Position numbers and translations under genes: made by a program. From an uncultured Sulfurovum sp. (GTDB taxonomy: Bacteria > Campylobacterota > Campylobacteria > Campylobacterales > Sulfurovaceae), in the NCBI GenBank assembly GCA_902727905.1, contig CACVAR010000149.1, forward strand, positions 1-33,929: a stretch of 33,929 nt of DNA, in the 5' to 3' direction. Shown one piece after another: positions 7,134 to 15,613 of the stretch; position 1 is the first letter of the stretch, and each line of letters begins with the position of its first letter. Below the pieces are notes generated by a model. It did not search any database. It was not told the origin of the DNA and saw only the letters and a list, made by a program, of their open reading frames with translations.

Positions 7134-7204
7134 ATGTGTAGTAATATAGCTTATACAAATAATTATTAAAATAATAAATTATACCTAAGGAAAATCTTTA
7201 GCTC

Positions 7205-7822
7205 ATGTCAAACCCAAAAGAGACTGAAAAACATCATAACTGTCCACAGTGTGGAGATAGACTCAGTATATTTTTTAAGTACTCTAAACTCATTAAGTGT
7301 CAATCATGTAACTCCTCAATTTTTTTAGAAGATGAAAGTGTCAAACTTATTGGTGAAAGTTCCGTATTAAGTTCTGAGCCATCTCTTATTCAACTCTATC
7401 AAAGATTCAAACTCCAAGGAAAAACATTTATACCCCTAGGAAAAATACGTTATGACTATGGTCGAGGTTTTTGGGAAGAGTGGTTTTTAAATGATGAACG
7501 CAACAAAGAGTTTTGGCTTAGTATTGATGAGGGTGATTTTGTTTTAGAAGAAAAAAATAAGCTCTCTCTTCCTTTTAAAGACTTTTCTAAATTTACAGTT
7601 GGATCTCGTCATGGTAAATACATTGTCACTGAAAAAGGTGAAGGTACTTGTATAGGTTTTGACGGTGAACTAGCAGAAGAAATTAAAATGGGTGAAAAAC
7701 ACCAATATATTCATCTAAGTCAAGGTGGTGGTAACCTTGTCACACTTGAGTTGACAAAAACATCAAGCCAAACTTTTAAAGGTAAATGGATTGACCCCTT
7801 GGACATTGAGGTACTTAACTAA
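7205..7822 (+). CDS. Zinc-ribbon DUF4178 protein (short)
   Basis: 205 residues. A four-cysteine zinc ribbon is visible at C13-x2-C16 and C32-x2-C35. It is followed by a domain resembling DUF4178 (about residues 60-200), a small beta-rich domain of unknown biochemical function with conserved GxWxEWFL-like and WLS(I)DEGD segments. There is no signal peptide or membrane helix. An AAGGAAAA purine run lies 13 bases before the ATG, unusually far, so initiation may be weak. It overlaps the next, larger DUF4178 gene by one base (TAATG) and is its smaller paralogue. From general knowledge, DUF4178 genes occur with DUF350 and aminopropyltransferase-like genes; such genes are found here 11 kb downstream. 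Confidence 0.75.
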   Translation: MSNPKETEKHHNCPQCGDRLSIFFKYSKLIKCQSCNSSIFLEDESVKLIGESSVLSSEPSLIQLYQRFKLQGKTFIPLGKIRYDYGRGFWEEWFLNDERNKEFWLSIDEGDFVLEEKNKLSLPFKDFSKFTVGSRHGKYIVTEKGEGTCIGFDGELAEEIKMGEKHQYIHLSQGGGNLVTLELTKTSSQTFKGKWIDPLDIEVLN

Positions 7823-9159
7823 TGAGTCAAGTTAAAAGCATTAAATGTACTAACTGTGCTGCGCCACTTGACCTTCTAGGTGGTGGACGTGTTGAAAGTA
7901 TTACTTGTCCTTACTGTAAATCAGTGCTTGACCTAAATGAAAACTATAAAGTGCTAAGTAACTTTAAAAACAGTAGAAAATTACATAAACTGCCTTTTGA
8001 AATAGGTATGAAAGGTCAACTTAACAGCATTGATTACACCATTATTGGTAGAGTTACTTATCAATCCATTAACTATCCAGATTCTATTTGGACAGATTTT
8101 TTACTCTATTCACCTCTTTATGGTTATGCCTATTTGACCTATGAAGATGGACACCTCATCTACTCGAAACGTAACCGAACTTTTCCCAACGTAACATGGT
8201 CACAACTTACAAAACAATCCTCTATTCTTGTCAATGGAAATGATTACAATCCTTTTGACCAGTATGAGGCTAAAGTTATTTACGTTGAAGGTGAACTAAC
8301 ATGGATAGCCAAACGTAATGACAAAACATACTTTACAGACTTAGTCAACCCACCCCATGGTATTAGTGTTGAAAAAACAAAAAATGAAATTGAGTATTAT
8401 GAAGCTAAATATTTAGACAGTGATGAAGTTTACACTGCCTTTAACATTGAAAAGCAAGAAAAACCTAAAACATTTAATGCTTTACAACCTTTTGAACGTC
8501 CATTTTTAAAATCACTCTCTTACATTGCTTATTGGGTTCTATTCATTGTTGCACTATTGACACTTGTTACCTATGTAGATGGTTCAGGAAAAGTCATTAC
8601 AAAGATTGCTGCCAATAATGAAGCTGTAAAGCATCTTGACTTTAGAGTAAAACATAAACGCTATTTAGTTGACCTAGAGTTACAAGCTTCAACATCCAAA
8701 GCACTCAATAACTTTAACCTACAAATTCATAAAAATAAAAAGATTGTCTTTTCTCTAACACCACATACAGCTTATATTTTTAATGAGACAACAGGTTCTG
8801 TAGAAAAAAATCTACACCCTTGGGAAAAAGATAGTAAAAAAGTACGTGTTTCCCTTAACTTAGCTTTAGGAAACTATCATCTAAGTATTAAGCCTATTAA
8901 TCCAAGTCTGAAAAGTACACTGTTTGTTAATATTACAGAAGCTTCATCACGGCTCAACTATTTGGTTTGGTTCTTTATCTTTACAACTTTCTCGTGGATA
9001 CTTTACAAGTTCTATCAATGGCGACATAAACTAAAAGTTGATGATGAACGAGGAATTGATATGATACATGACAATGCAAGGTATAGTGGGAGTCGTGAAC
9101 AAATGACGCTCTATCTTATTGTACTCGCCATAATACTAATCTTAGTATTTGGTGAGTAA
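7822..9159 (+). CDS. Zinc-ribbon DUF4178 membrane protein (long)
   Basis: 445 residues. The N-terminus has a zinc ribbon with C9-x2-C12 and C29-x2-C32, and residues 50-200 form a DUF4178-like domain (FEIGMKGQLNSIDYTIIGRV at its start). A membrane helix at about 231-250 is followed by a beta-rich, probably extracytoplasmic domain (260-370). Two more helices lie at about 377-398 and 428-444. The protein would therefore connect a cytoplasmic zinc and DUF4178 part with a domain across the membrane. The start codon overlaps the stop of the shorter paralogue, so translation is coupled. Its C-terminal codons contain the palindrome AATACTAA-TC-TTAGTATT (9132-9149). Function is unknown; a membrane-stress role is inferred from gene neighbourhoods of the family. 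Confidence 0.75.
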   Translation: MSQVKSIKCTNCAAPLDLLGGGRVESITCPYCKSVLDLNENYKVLSNFKNSRKLHKLPFEIGMKGQLNSIDYTIIGRVTYQSINYPDSIWTDFLLYSPLYGYAYLTYEDGHLIYSKRNRTFPNVTWSQLTKQSSILVNGNDYNPFDQYEAKVIYVEGELTWIAKRNDKTYFTDLVNPPHGISVEKTKNEIEYYEAKYLDSDEVYTAFNIEKQEKPKTFNALQPFERPFLKSLSYIAYWVLFIVALLTLVTYVDGSGKVITKIAANNEAVKHLDFRVKHKRYLVDLELQASTSKALNNFNLQIHKNKKIVFSLTPHTAYIFNETTGSVEKNLHPWEKDSKKVRVSLNLALGNYHLSIKPINPSLKSTLFVNITEASSRLNYLVWFFIFTTFSWILYKFYQWRHKLKVDDERGIDMIHDNARYSGSREQMTLYLIVLAIILILVFGE

Positions 9160-9168
9160 GGAGTTCTT

Positions 9169-9357
9169 ATGGCAAAATTTATAATACTCTTTTTTCTGAT
9201 TACAGGTGGAGCTACTAGCTACTTAACCTATACGGGTACAGGTCAAGAACGCATGGAAACGCTCGAAAAAGAGAGTGTCCGTTCTAACTCTTACCGTAGT
9301 GGGGGTAGCTGGGGTGGTTCTTCTTATAACTCTAGTGGTTATAGTTATGGTAAATAG
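9169..9357 (+). CDS. Small Ser/Gly/Tyr-rich membrane or secreted protein
   Basis: 62 residues. An N-terminal hydrophobic segment (residues 3-22) could be a signal anchor, followed by a charged linker and a tail rich in Ser, Gly and Tyr (YRSGGSWGGSSYNSSGYSYG). AAGGAG overlaps the stop of the upstream gene and sits 5 bases before the ATG, which supports real, coupled expression. It is the third gene of the DUF4178 operon. The low-complexity tail resembles surface-exposed or disordered segments; the function is unknown. The last codons form part of a strong hairpin. Confidence 0.65.
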   Translation: MAKFIILFFLITGGATSYLTYTGTGQERMETLEKESVRSNSYRSGGSWGGSSYNSSGYSYGK

Positions 9358-9379
9358 TATTTTAACAAATACTATTTAC
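9350..9379. terminator. Bidirectional hairpin between convergent genes
   Basis: GTAAATAGTATTT (9350-9362) and AAATACTATTTAC (9367-9379) give a perfect 13-bp stem with a 4-base loop. The stop codons of both the plus-strand gene (9355-9357) and the minus-strand gene (9372-9374) lie inside the stem. The position suggests a shared terminator for both directions. The stem is AT-only apart from a few pairs and lacks a long T-tract. Confidence 0.55.
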
Positions 9380-9590
9380 TTCGTTCATCTTCATTCTGCC
9401 ATCGTTTAATCAGTTCAAGCCCCATTTCAAAAGGAAGTTCCCCTTTGATACTAAGCTCTTCTACTTTTTTCTCAAGTTCAGCTGTAGGAATGGTCTTGTA
9501 CTCAACATTACTTGATGTAGCATATGCCGTCACCATGAAAATTCCAACAGCTAAAAATGGAAACATAATTGTTTGTTTTATATTCTTCAT
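9372..9590 (-). CDS. Small exported protein
   Basis: 72 residues, no family recognised. Lysines followed by a hydrophobic core (residues 8-24) and an AYATSS cleavage-like region form a signal peptide or anchor. The mature part is helical and acidic with KTIPTAELEKKVEEL and GLELIKRWQNEDE. AAGGAT lies upstream of the ATG at 9590. It is a single gene on the minus strand between the DUF4178 operon and the first response regulator. Function is unknown. Confidence 0.6.
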   Translation of the reverse strand: MKNIKQTIMFPFLAVGIFMVTAYATSSNVEYKTIPTAELEKKVEELSIKGELPFEMGLELIKRWQNEDERSK

Positions 9591-9703
9591 TTTAAATCCT
9601 TATAATTAAGTTATAGAGCGAATAATATAAATTTTTTGGAAACGTACTACTGAAGTTTTCATCTATTTTACGATTCAAATATAAATAATTATTACCTTGG
9701 ATT

Positions 9704-9726
9704 ATAAGTTATGTATTATAACTTAT
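9704..9726. promoter_or_regulatory. Dyad upstream of the first response regulator
   Basis: ATAAGTTAT (9704-9712) and ATAACTTAT (9718-9726) form a 9-bp inverted repeat with a 5-base spacer, about 100 bp upstream of the response-regulator start. The dyad could be an operator. The AT richness makes chance occurrence likely enough to keep confidence low. Confidence 0.3.
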
Positions 9727-9827
9727 ACTAATATATATTTGAGAAAAATAACCTTTAATTAAGTAGTATTTTTACAATGTTCAGTAATACTCTTACTAAT
9801 ATAATGTTTGTAATAAAGGGTATAGCT

Positions 9828-10232
9828 ATGTATTTAAATGAAATAACTATTTTATATGTAGAAGATGAGCTAGAGACTCAAGAGGTTATCAAAGAGATTT
9901 TAAATAGGGTTTGTAAAGAGGTTTTTATTGCTTCTGATGGAGTTGAAGGATTGGAAGTCTATAAAGACAAAGAACCAGATATTGTACTCTCAGATATTGT
10001 GATGCCAAACATGAACGGCATTGAGATGTGTCAAAAGATTAAAGAAATTAATCCTAATCAACTCATCGGACTTTTTACTGCTTATAATGAACCAGAATTT
10101 AAAGCACAAGCTTCAGAGCTTAAAATAGACAGCTATATTATGAAACCTTTTGATGACAAACAGTTCTTTTCTGCACTCAACTACATGGCAATGGCATTTC
10201 ATACCGATTTAAACATAAGTAAGGAGCTTTAG
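9828..10232 (+). CDS. CheY-like single-domain response regulator
   Basis: The ATG at 9828 follows AAAGGG and gives 134 residues; the in-frame upstream ATG at 9777 would add a poorly conserved extension. A complete receiver domain is visible: acidic pair E12/D13 (ILYVEDE), phospho-acceptor Asp56 in VLSDIVMP, Thr84 in LFTAYN and Lys106 in MKPFD. There is no DNA-binding output domain. It overlaps by one base with the next gene, so the two are coupled. It aligns without gaps with the regulator encoded on the other strand at 11298-11702, including the same ILYVEDE and Asp56 positions. A histidine kinase partner is likely one of the two hybrid CheB/CheR kinases nearby. Confidence 0.9.
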   Translation: MYLNEITILYVEDELETQEVIKEILNRVCKEVFIASDGVEGLEVYKDKEPDIVLSDIVMPNMNGIEMCQKIKEINPNQLIGLFTAYNEPEFKAQASELKIDSYIMKPFDDKQFFSALNYMAMAFHTDLNISKEL

Positions 10233-10873
10233 TGCCTGCAATTAAAAATGAAAAATTTAGAATTGGTGCTTCGCATACTATTGGGACTTGTGTTCTTCCA
10301 GGAGAAATCATCACAAAGGTTCATCAAGAAGTTAATAGACGCATAACACTTAATATATCAGCTTGTAATGAGATAGTAAAAGCTGTTAAAGCAAGAAAAA
10401 TTGACATGGGGTTTATAGAACTTAAGATTGAAGATAATGCTTTAAACTGTACCCCATGGATGGATGATGAGTTGGTATTTTGTTCCAAAAAACAATTACC
10501 AGCTGCACTCGCTAAAGAAGAGTTAAAACAGTATAGACTTTTATGTGCAAAGGTTGAGTCTATAGACCGAGATGTATTGGATGTGGTACTACTAAAACAA
10601 GATGTTTACCGTGATGATTTTAACGCCATACAAGAGCTAGACAATCCAACAGCAATTATACAAAGCATTAAGTTCTCAAATCCTCATGCTAGCGTCACGC
10701 CTATTGGTGTAGTCTCTAAACGTGCCATAGAGTATGAGCTAAAGTACAACCATTTCTATGTTACCTCCATTAACCATGCAAAAATATTAAAGAAATTTTA
10801 TATTGTCTATAGAAACGACTCTGCTTATGCTAATGAGATTAGCCGTATTTGTAAAAAAGTTCATAGTCATTAA
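10232..10873 (+). CDS. Stand-alone LysR-type effector-binding domain protein
   Basis: 213 residues starting with GTG. AAGGAG is 5 bases upstream and the start overlaps the stop of the response regulator. FRIGASHTIGTCVLPGEII matches the beginning of the LysR substrate-binding (periplasmic-binding-protein-like) domain, which normally follows a helix-turn-helix. IDMGFIE and DDELVFCSK fit the next conserved strands. The helix-turn-helix is absent, so this is an effector domain without DNA binding of its own. It may sense a small ligand and act on the coupled regulator. No catalytic residues are apparent. Confidence 0.7.
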   Translation: MPAIKNEKFRIGASHTIGTCVLPGEIITKVHQEVNRRITLNISACNEIVKAVKARKIDMGFIELKIEDNALNCTPWMDDELVFCSKKQLPAALAKEELKQYRLLCAKVESIDRDVLDVVLLKQDVYRDDFNAIQELDNPTAIIQSIKFSNPHASVTPIGVVSKRAIEYELKYNHFYVTSINHAKILKKFYIVYRNDSAYANEISRICKKVHSH

Positions 10874-10909
10874 TGTTCAATACTATAATGCATAGGATAT
10901 GCATTATGT

Positions 10910-11305
10910 TTAGTAAAATTCTTTTAAAAAGCTATCTCTAATCGTTTCAAATTGCCGGTAACCTTCAGCATTACAACCATCAGCCACAATAAATCTATTA
11001 ACTATTTTTAGAAACTCCATAATCTCAAACTTATTGTTATTTAACTCTTCTTTTATATAAGCAATTTTTTCATTAACAGCATTTTTATCGATATCATTTT
11101 TAATACCATTAAGCTCTTTTTCTGATATATTAAACTGTGTTTGAAAAAGTTTACAATACTTTTTTTGATCTTTTTTATTGGCATCAATGACATTATGTAC
11201 TACATCACAAATCAATGTTGCAGAAGCCAATTTAAAAGCTTTTTCATCTTGGAGGTTCTCTTTATTATTAATTAAAGAACAAATCGTATTAAGCTCGCTA
11301 CTCAT
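10910..11305 (-). CDS. Small helical protein, possibly TerB-like
   Basis: 131 residues, predominantly helical, cytoplasmic, with no signal peptide. The C-terminal segment FIVADGCNAEGYRQFETIRD resembles the ADG-x-x-E pattern seen in TerB-like tellurite-resistance and helical adaptor proteins, but the match is weak. AAGGAG is present 7 bases before the ATG at 11305. The start lies 8 bp inside the end of the response-regulator gene, so both are expressed together. By position it may be the output or a modulator of that regulator. The family assignment is a guess. Confidence 0.55.
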   Translation of the reverse strand: MSSELNTICSLINNKENLQDEKAFKLASATLICDVVHNVIDANKKDQKKYCKLFQTQFNISEKELNGIKNDIDKNAVNEKIAYIKEELNNNKFEIMEFLKIVNRFIVADGCNAEGYRQFETIRDSFLKEFY

Positions 11306-11702
11306 TGGCTACTCCTTCATTCTCCATTTCTAAGGTCAGAACCAAAAAACTTAATGAATTAAAAAATTGTTCCCGATTAAGAGGTTTCATCATATAAGTA
11401 TCTATATTAAGCTGAGCAGCTTTTTTTAAATAAGCAGGGTCATTAAATGCTGTAAAAAGTGCAAGTACCTGTGTTGATTTAATCTTTTTTATCTCTTCTG
11501 CCATAACCAATCCATCCATAACAGGCATAGAGATATCAGAAATGACAATATCTGGAGACTCTTGGTTATAAATAGATAAACCTTCCTCCCCATTATTCGC
11601 CACAAATACCTTTTTGAAATAAGTTTCCAAAATACTTTGTATTGCTTCTTGTGTTTCAATCTCATCTTCTACATAGAGTATTGAAAAATTATTCTCTTTC
11701 AT
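11298..11702 (-). CDS. CheY-like single-domain response regulator (second copy)
   Basis: 134 residues from the ATG at 11702, chosen over 11708 because AAGGA precedes it at a normal distance. The receiver domain is complete with E12/D13 (ILYVEDE), Asp56 (VISDISMP), Thr in LFTAFN and Lys in MMKPL. There is no output domain. It is a clear paralogue of the regulator at 9828-10232 and is oriented oppositely, with a different small partner gene downstream. The intergenic region to the first large kinase (11703-11872) separates divergent transcripts. Confidence 0.88.
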   Translation of the reverse strand: MKENNFSILYVEDEIETQEAIQSILETYFKKVFVANNGEEGLSIYNQESPDIVISDISMPVMDGLVMAEEIKKIKSTQVLALFTAFNDPAYLKKAAQLNIDTYMMKPLNREQFFNSLSFLVLTLEMENEGVANE

Positions 11703-11872
11703 TTTCATCCTTTTTTTCTAATTTGTAGAATAGCAAAAAGTGAATCAAGATAGTTTTAAATTAGAGTAAATATTTATTAGTTTTACTTATATTATAACAG
11801 TAATTGTTACTTTATAAAGTAGTTAAGCTATAGTACAAGAGAAGATTTATAGAAATCTAAAAGGTATTGCTT

Positions 11873-14800
11873 ATGGAAAATGAAAGATTTGAGATAGTAG
11901 GAATTGGTGCTAGTGCTGGTGGGTTTGAGGCACTGCAACTTTTTATCAAGAATTTAGAGTTAAAACAAGACATAGCTTATATTATTGCCCAACATCTCGA
12001 CCCCAAACAACCGACTATGTTGGTAGAACTTTTAGCAAAATCTACAAAAATTCCTATTACAAAAGTAATAGATGGGGAAATACCTCAAAAGAATCATATC
12101 TATATCTGTCCTCAAAACAAAAACATTACCCTTGTTGATTTTCGCTTTAGACTCACTGCTCCTGAAGTTAGAATTATGCCTAAACCATCTGTCAATATCT
12201 TCTTTAGCTCTTTAGCCAAAGATTTAGAGAATTTAGCTGTTGGTGTTATTCTATCAGGAACAGGTAGTGATGGGGCAGAAGGAATTAAAGCCATTAAAAA
12301 TGCAGGGGGCATCACCATTGCCCAAGAAGAAAAAAGTGCTAAATACCCATCTATGCCAAAGTCATCAATTGAGACAGGTTATGTAGATGCTGTCCTTACA
12401 CCTGAACAGATGGCAATTGAGATACCAAAGATTATAAAATCTCCTAGAATTTTAGAAGAGATCAGTGATGTACCTAAAAATCTTGACCGTATCTATGATT
12501 TACTCTTAATGAAAGTAAAAATTGATTTTTCAGACTATAAGCTCTCAACCATTCAACGAAGAATAGAAAGAAGAATGAGTGTCACACAAACAGAGTCTTT
12601 AGAAGAGTACGTAACTGTCTTAGAAAAATCAAAAAAAGAGATTCACCTACTCCATAAAGATTTACTGGTCATTGTAACCTCATTTTTTAGAAACAAAGAA
12701 GCTTTTGAAGCATTAGAAAAAGTCATTGCTAATAAGTTAAATACCTATAGTGACACCATAAGAGTTTGGATATCAGGATGTGCTACAGGGGAAGAAGCCT
12801 ATACCATAGCAATGTTATTACATAAGCTTTTAAAGCAAAAAGGTATTGAAAAAAAGATACAAATATTTGCAACAGACATTAGTGATGAAGCCATTATAAA
12901 AGCACGTGCAGGAACTTTTATTAAAGAAGAGATTGAGAATATAGACAACTATTATATTAAGAACTATTTTGTAAAAAAAGATGAATATTATGAGATAAGT
13001 AAACAGATACGAGACATGATAATTTTTTCAACACATGATATTGTTAAGGATCCAGCTTTTTTAAAAATTGATCTCATAAGTTGTAGAAATCTTTTAATCT
13101 ATTTTAATAATAGTCTGCAAAAAAGAATTTTTTCTATTTTTCATCACTCATTAAACAGTAATGGCGTTCTCTTTTTAGGAAAAAGTGAAAGTACTTCAAA
13201 TCTATTGCACTATTTTAAAAATATAGATTCTAAGTGGAAAATATTTTCAAAAGAAAACACACTCTCTTCCCCAAACATTACTAATATGACCTATTATCCT
13301 AAAAGATATCCTCGAAACTATTTACAAAAGCCCATGAAGGAACCCATCAATAAGAACGATAAAAAATCAATGATTTTTGATGCCATAAACCTGTCAATAA
13401 CAAAAGCCTTTGCCAATGACTTTTTAATTGTAGATAGAAACAATCAAATTGTATTTACCAATGGGGAGATTAATAAGTACATAAAAATTCCTGTTGGAAA
13501 CTTCAATAACGATGTCTTTTCATTTATAAATGATGACATCAGAATCGATTTAAGGGCAATTCTCTCAAAAGCAAAAAGAGAGTTAGTCTCTAGTAACCAA
13601 AGAGTACGAACCACCTTAAATGGTAGTAGTACCCTACAATATATCAATATTTTAGCATTTTCCTTAGAAGAAAATGAAGTTTTGGATGATGCTATTTGTA
13701 TTATGTTCATAGAGAGTTCTGATAAAATAGATACACAAAATATTACCGTTAACAAAAATAGTGAACATGCCCTTTATGAGATGGAAAATGAACTTCTGTT
13801 AATGAAAGAAAGACTTCAAACAACCAATGAAGAACTTGAAACAACCAACGAAGAACTGCAGTCTACCAATGAAGAGTTACAAAGTTCAAATGAAGAACTC
13901 CAATCTACCAATGAAGAGCTTCAAACATCAAATGAAGAGCTTCAAAGTTCAAACGAAGAGTTAACTACTGTTAATGATGAATTAGAGGTAAGGAGTTTAG
14001 AGTTAAGAGTCTCAAATACCGACCTTGAAAACACCTTTAATACCCTACATTTTGGTGTGGTGATTCTTGATAAAAAATTAAAAATACGAAAATACACGGA
14101 TGATATCAATAAAATTTTTGATATACGCATTTCAGATATTGGTGAAACCATAAATTCTGTTCAGTTTTATGGTAAAAAAGAGAACTTAAAAATGCTCTTA
14201 CTAGCGTGTTTAACAGAAAAGAAAGTTTATAACTTTGAGTTAATCTGCAGAAATGAAATCTATAATGCTGTGTTTGAACCCTATTTAAACGAGCAAAATA
14301 ATGTAGATGGCTTAATTTTAAGCTTTTACAATATTTCTAAGCTAAAAGAAAATGAACAAAAACTACTAAAAACAACACTTGAATTAGAGCGACATAAACA
14401 TAATTTAGAAGAAATTGTAGACATAAGAACTAAAAAACTTGAAAAATCGCATAGTGATATAGAAAATCTTTTAAACAGTGTCAACAACATCATTGTTGTT
14501 TCTAAAAATGGACAAGAACTCATTAATGCTAATCAAAAGTTTTATGACTTTTTTAAAGAGTATCAATCCCTAGATGAATTTAATGAAAGACATGATTGCA
14601 TATGTGAATTTTTTGAGATTTGTGATGAAAGTGATGACTTTATATATAGTGAAAAAGTTATGAAAAACAATCTCAACTGGGTAGACTTTATCTTAAGTTC
14701 TAAAAATAAAATGTTTAAAGCCAAGATTATAAAAGAAGAAAAGACTTTTATTTTTGACTTAAAAGTAACATTGATGCCAGACAATGATAATCTAAACTAT

Positions 14801-15595
14801 ATCATCGCCATGAATGATATCACCCTTTTACATGAATACCAAACATCTTTAAAGCTAAAAGTAGAAGCAGAAACAAAAAGTAGACTTGAACAAGAAAAAT
14901 TTTTAATTCAACAAAGTAAACTCGCATCCATGGGAGAGATGATAGGAAACATTGCCCATCAATGGAGACAACCCCTAAACTCTTTAAGTGCTTTAAATAT
15001 TGGACTCTCACTTAAACACCAAAAAGGTCGAATCCCCTTTGAAGAGATGACATTATTTGAAAAAAAGTCAAGTATTATTATCCAAAGAATGAGTAAAACC
15101 ATTGATGATTTTAGAAACTTTTTTGCGCCTAATAAAGTGTCTGAGACTTTTATGCTAAAAGAGGTCATAGAGGAAGCAACGCAATTCATACAACCTTCTT
15201 ATAATATCAACCATATTAAACTCATTAACCATGGTTCAAGTAACATCAAGATAAAAAATCATAAAAATGAACTCATACAAGTTTTACTGAACCTCTTTAA
15301 CAATGCTAAAGATGCCATAGTCGAGTTTAACCCCAATCATGGATTAGTCATTATTAATATCATAGAATTAGAAAAGCATGTACAAATAACGGTTGAAGAC
15401 AATGGAGGAGGAATTAAACAAGAAGTCATTGACAGGGTTTTTGAACCCTATTTTAGTACAAAATTTAAAGATGAAGGAACAGGTATTGGACTCTATATGT
15501 CAAAAATGATTATCGAAGAGTCCATGCAGGGAGAACTAAAGTTAGAAAACTGTAAAGAGGGTGTTTTAGCCACCATTACTTTACAAAACATCTAA
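11873..15595 (+). CDS. CheB-CheR-PAS hybrid histidine kinase
   Basis: The ATG at 11873 (AAAAGG 8 bases upstream) is preferred to an upstream TTG; 1240 residues. A CheB methylesterase domain comes first, with Ser14 (GASAGG), His41 (AQHLDP) and Asp133 (TGSDG). A CheR methyltransferase follows (about 195-460), with IQRRIERRM and the SAM-binding GCATGEEAY near 302. Then come a PAS-like segment, eight heptads of TNEELQS type (651-706, coiled coil), PAS-like regions (about 715-810 and 860-980), a HisKA box with His1029 in NIAHQWRQPL, and a HATPase (NNAKDAI, EDNGGGI, GTGIGLYM). The CheB receiver domain is absent. The protein can combine receptor-like methylation enzymes with kinase output. It has a close paralogue convergent with it. 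Confidence 0.9.
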   Translation: MENERFEIVGIGASAGGFEALQLFIKNLELKQDIAYIIAQHLDPKQPTMLVELLAKSTKIPITKVIDGEIPQKNHIYICPQNKNITLVDFRFRLTAPEVRIMPKPSVNIFFSSLAKDLENLAVGVILSGTGSDGAEGIKAIKNAGGITIAQEEKSAKYPSMPKSSIETGYVDAVLTPEQMAIEIPKIIKSPRILEEISDVPKNLDRIYDLLLMKVKIDFSDYKLSTIQRRIERRMSVTQTESLEEYVTVLEKSKKEIHLLHKDLLVIVTSFFRNKEAFEALEKVIANKLNTYSDTIRVWISGCATGEEAYTIAMLLHKLLKQKGIEKKIQIFATDISDEAIIKARAGTFIKEEIENIDNYYIKNYFVKKDEYYEISKQIRDMIIFSTHDIVKDPAFLKIDLISCRNLLIYFNNSLQKRIFSIFHHSLNSNGVLFLGKSESTSNLLHYFKNIDSKWKIFSKENTLSSPNITNMTYYPKRYPRNYLQKPMKEPINKNDKKSMIFDAINLSITKAFANDFLIVDRNNQIVFTNGEINKYIKIPVGNFNNDVFSFINDDIRIDLRAILSKAKRELVSSNQRVRTTLNGSSTLQYINILAFSLEENEVLDDAICIMFIESSDKIDTQNITVNKNSEHALYEMENELLLMKERLQTTNEELETTNEELQSTNEELQSSNEELQSTNEELQTSNEELQSSNEELTTVNDELEVRSLELRVSNTDLENTFNTLHFGVVILDKKLKIRKYTDDINKIFDIRISDIGETINSVQFYGKKENLKMLLLACLTEKKVYNFELICRNEIYNAVFEPYLNEQNNVDGLILSFYNISKLKENEQKLLKTTLELERHKHNLEEIVDIRTKKLEKSHSDIENLLNSVNNIIVVSKNGQELINANQKFYDFFKEYQSLDEFNERHDCICEFFEICDESDDFIYSEKVMKNNLNWVDFILSSKNKMFKAKIIKEEKTFIFDLKVTLMPDNDNLNYIIAMNDITLLHEYQTSLKLKVEAETKSRLEQEKFLIQQSKLASMGEMIGNIAHQWRQPLNSLSALNIGLSLKHQKGRIPFEEMTLFEKKSSIIIQRMSKTIDDFRNFFAPNKVSETFMLKEVIEEATQFIQPSYNINHIKLINHGSSNIKIKNHKNELIQVLLNLFNNAKDAIVEFNPNHGLVIINIIELEKHVQITVEDNGGGIKQEVIDRVFEPYFSTKFKDEGTGIGLYMSKMIIEESMQGELKLENCKEGVLATITLQNI

Positions 15596-15613
15596 TGCTT
15601 TATAGCCTAAAAA

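Noticed and set aside
11812-11823. 12-base sequence TTATAAAGTAGT shared with 19724-19735 as a common regulatory site
   Set aside because: It is low-complexity AT-rich sequence, and a chance match of this length between two upstream regions is plausible.
13823-13990. 21-bp DNA repeats resembling a tandem repeat or CRISPR-like array
   Set aside because: They encode the TNEELQS heptads of the coiled coil in the CheB/CheR hybrid kinase and are in frame without spacers.
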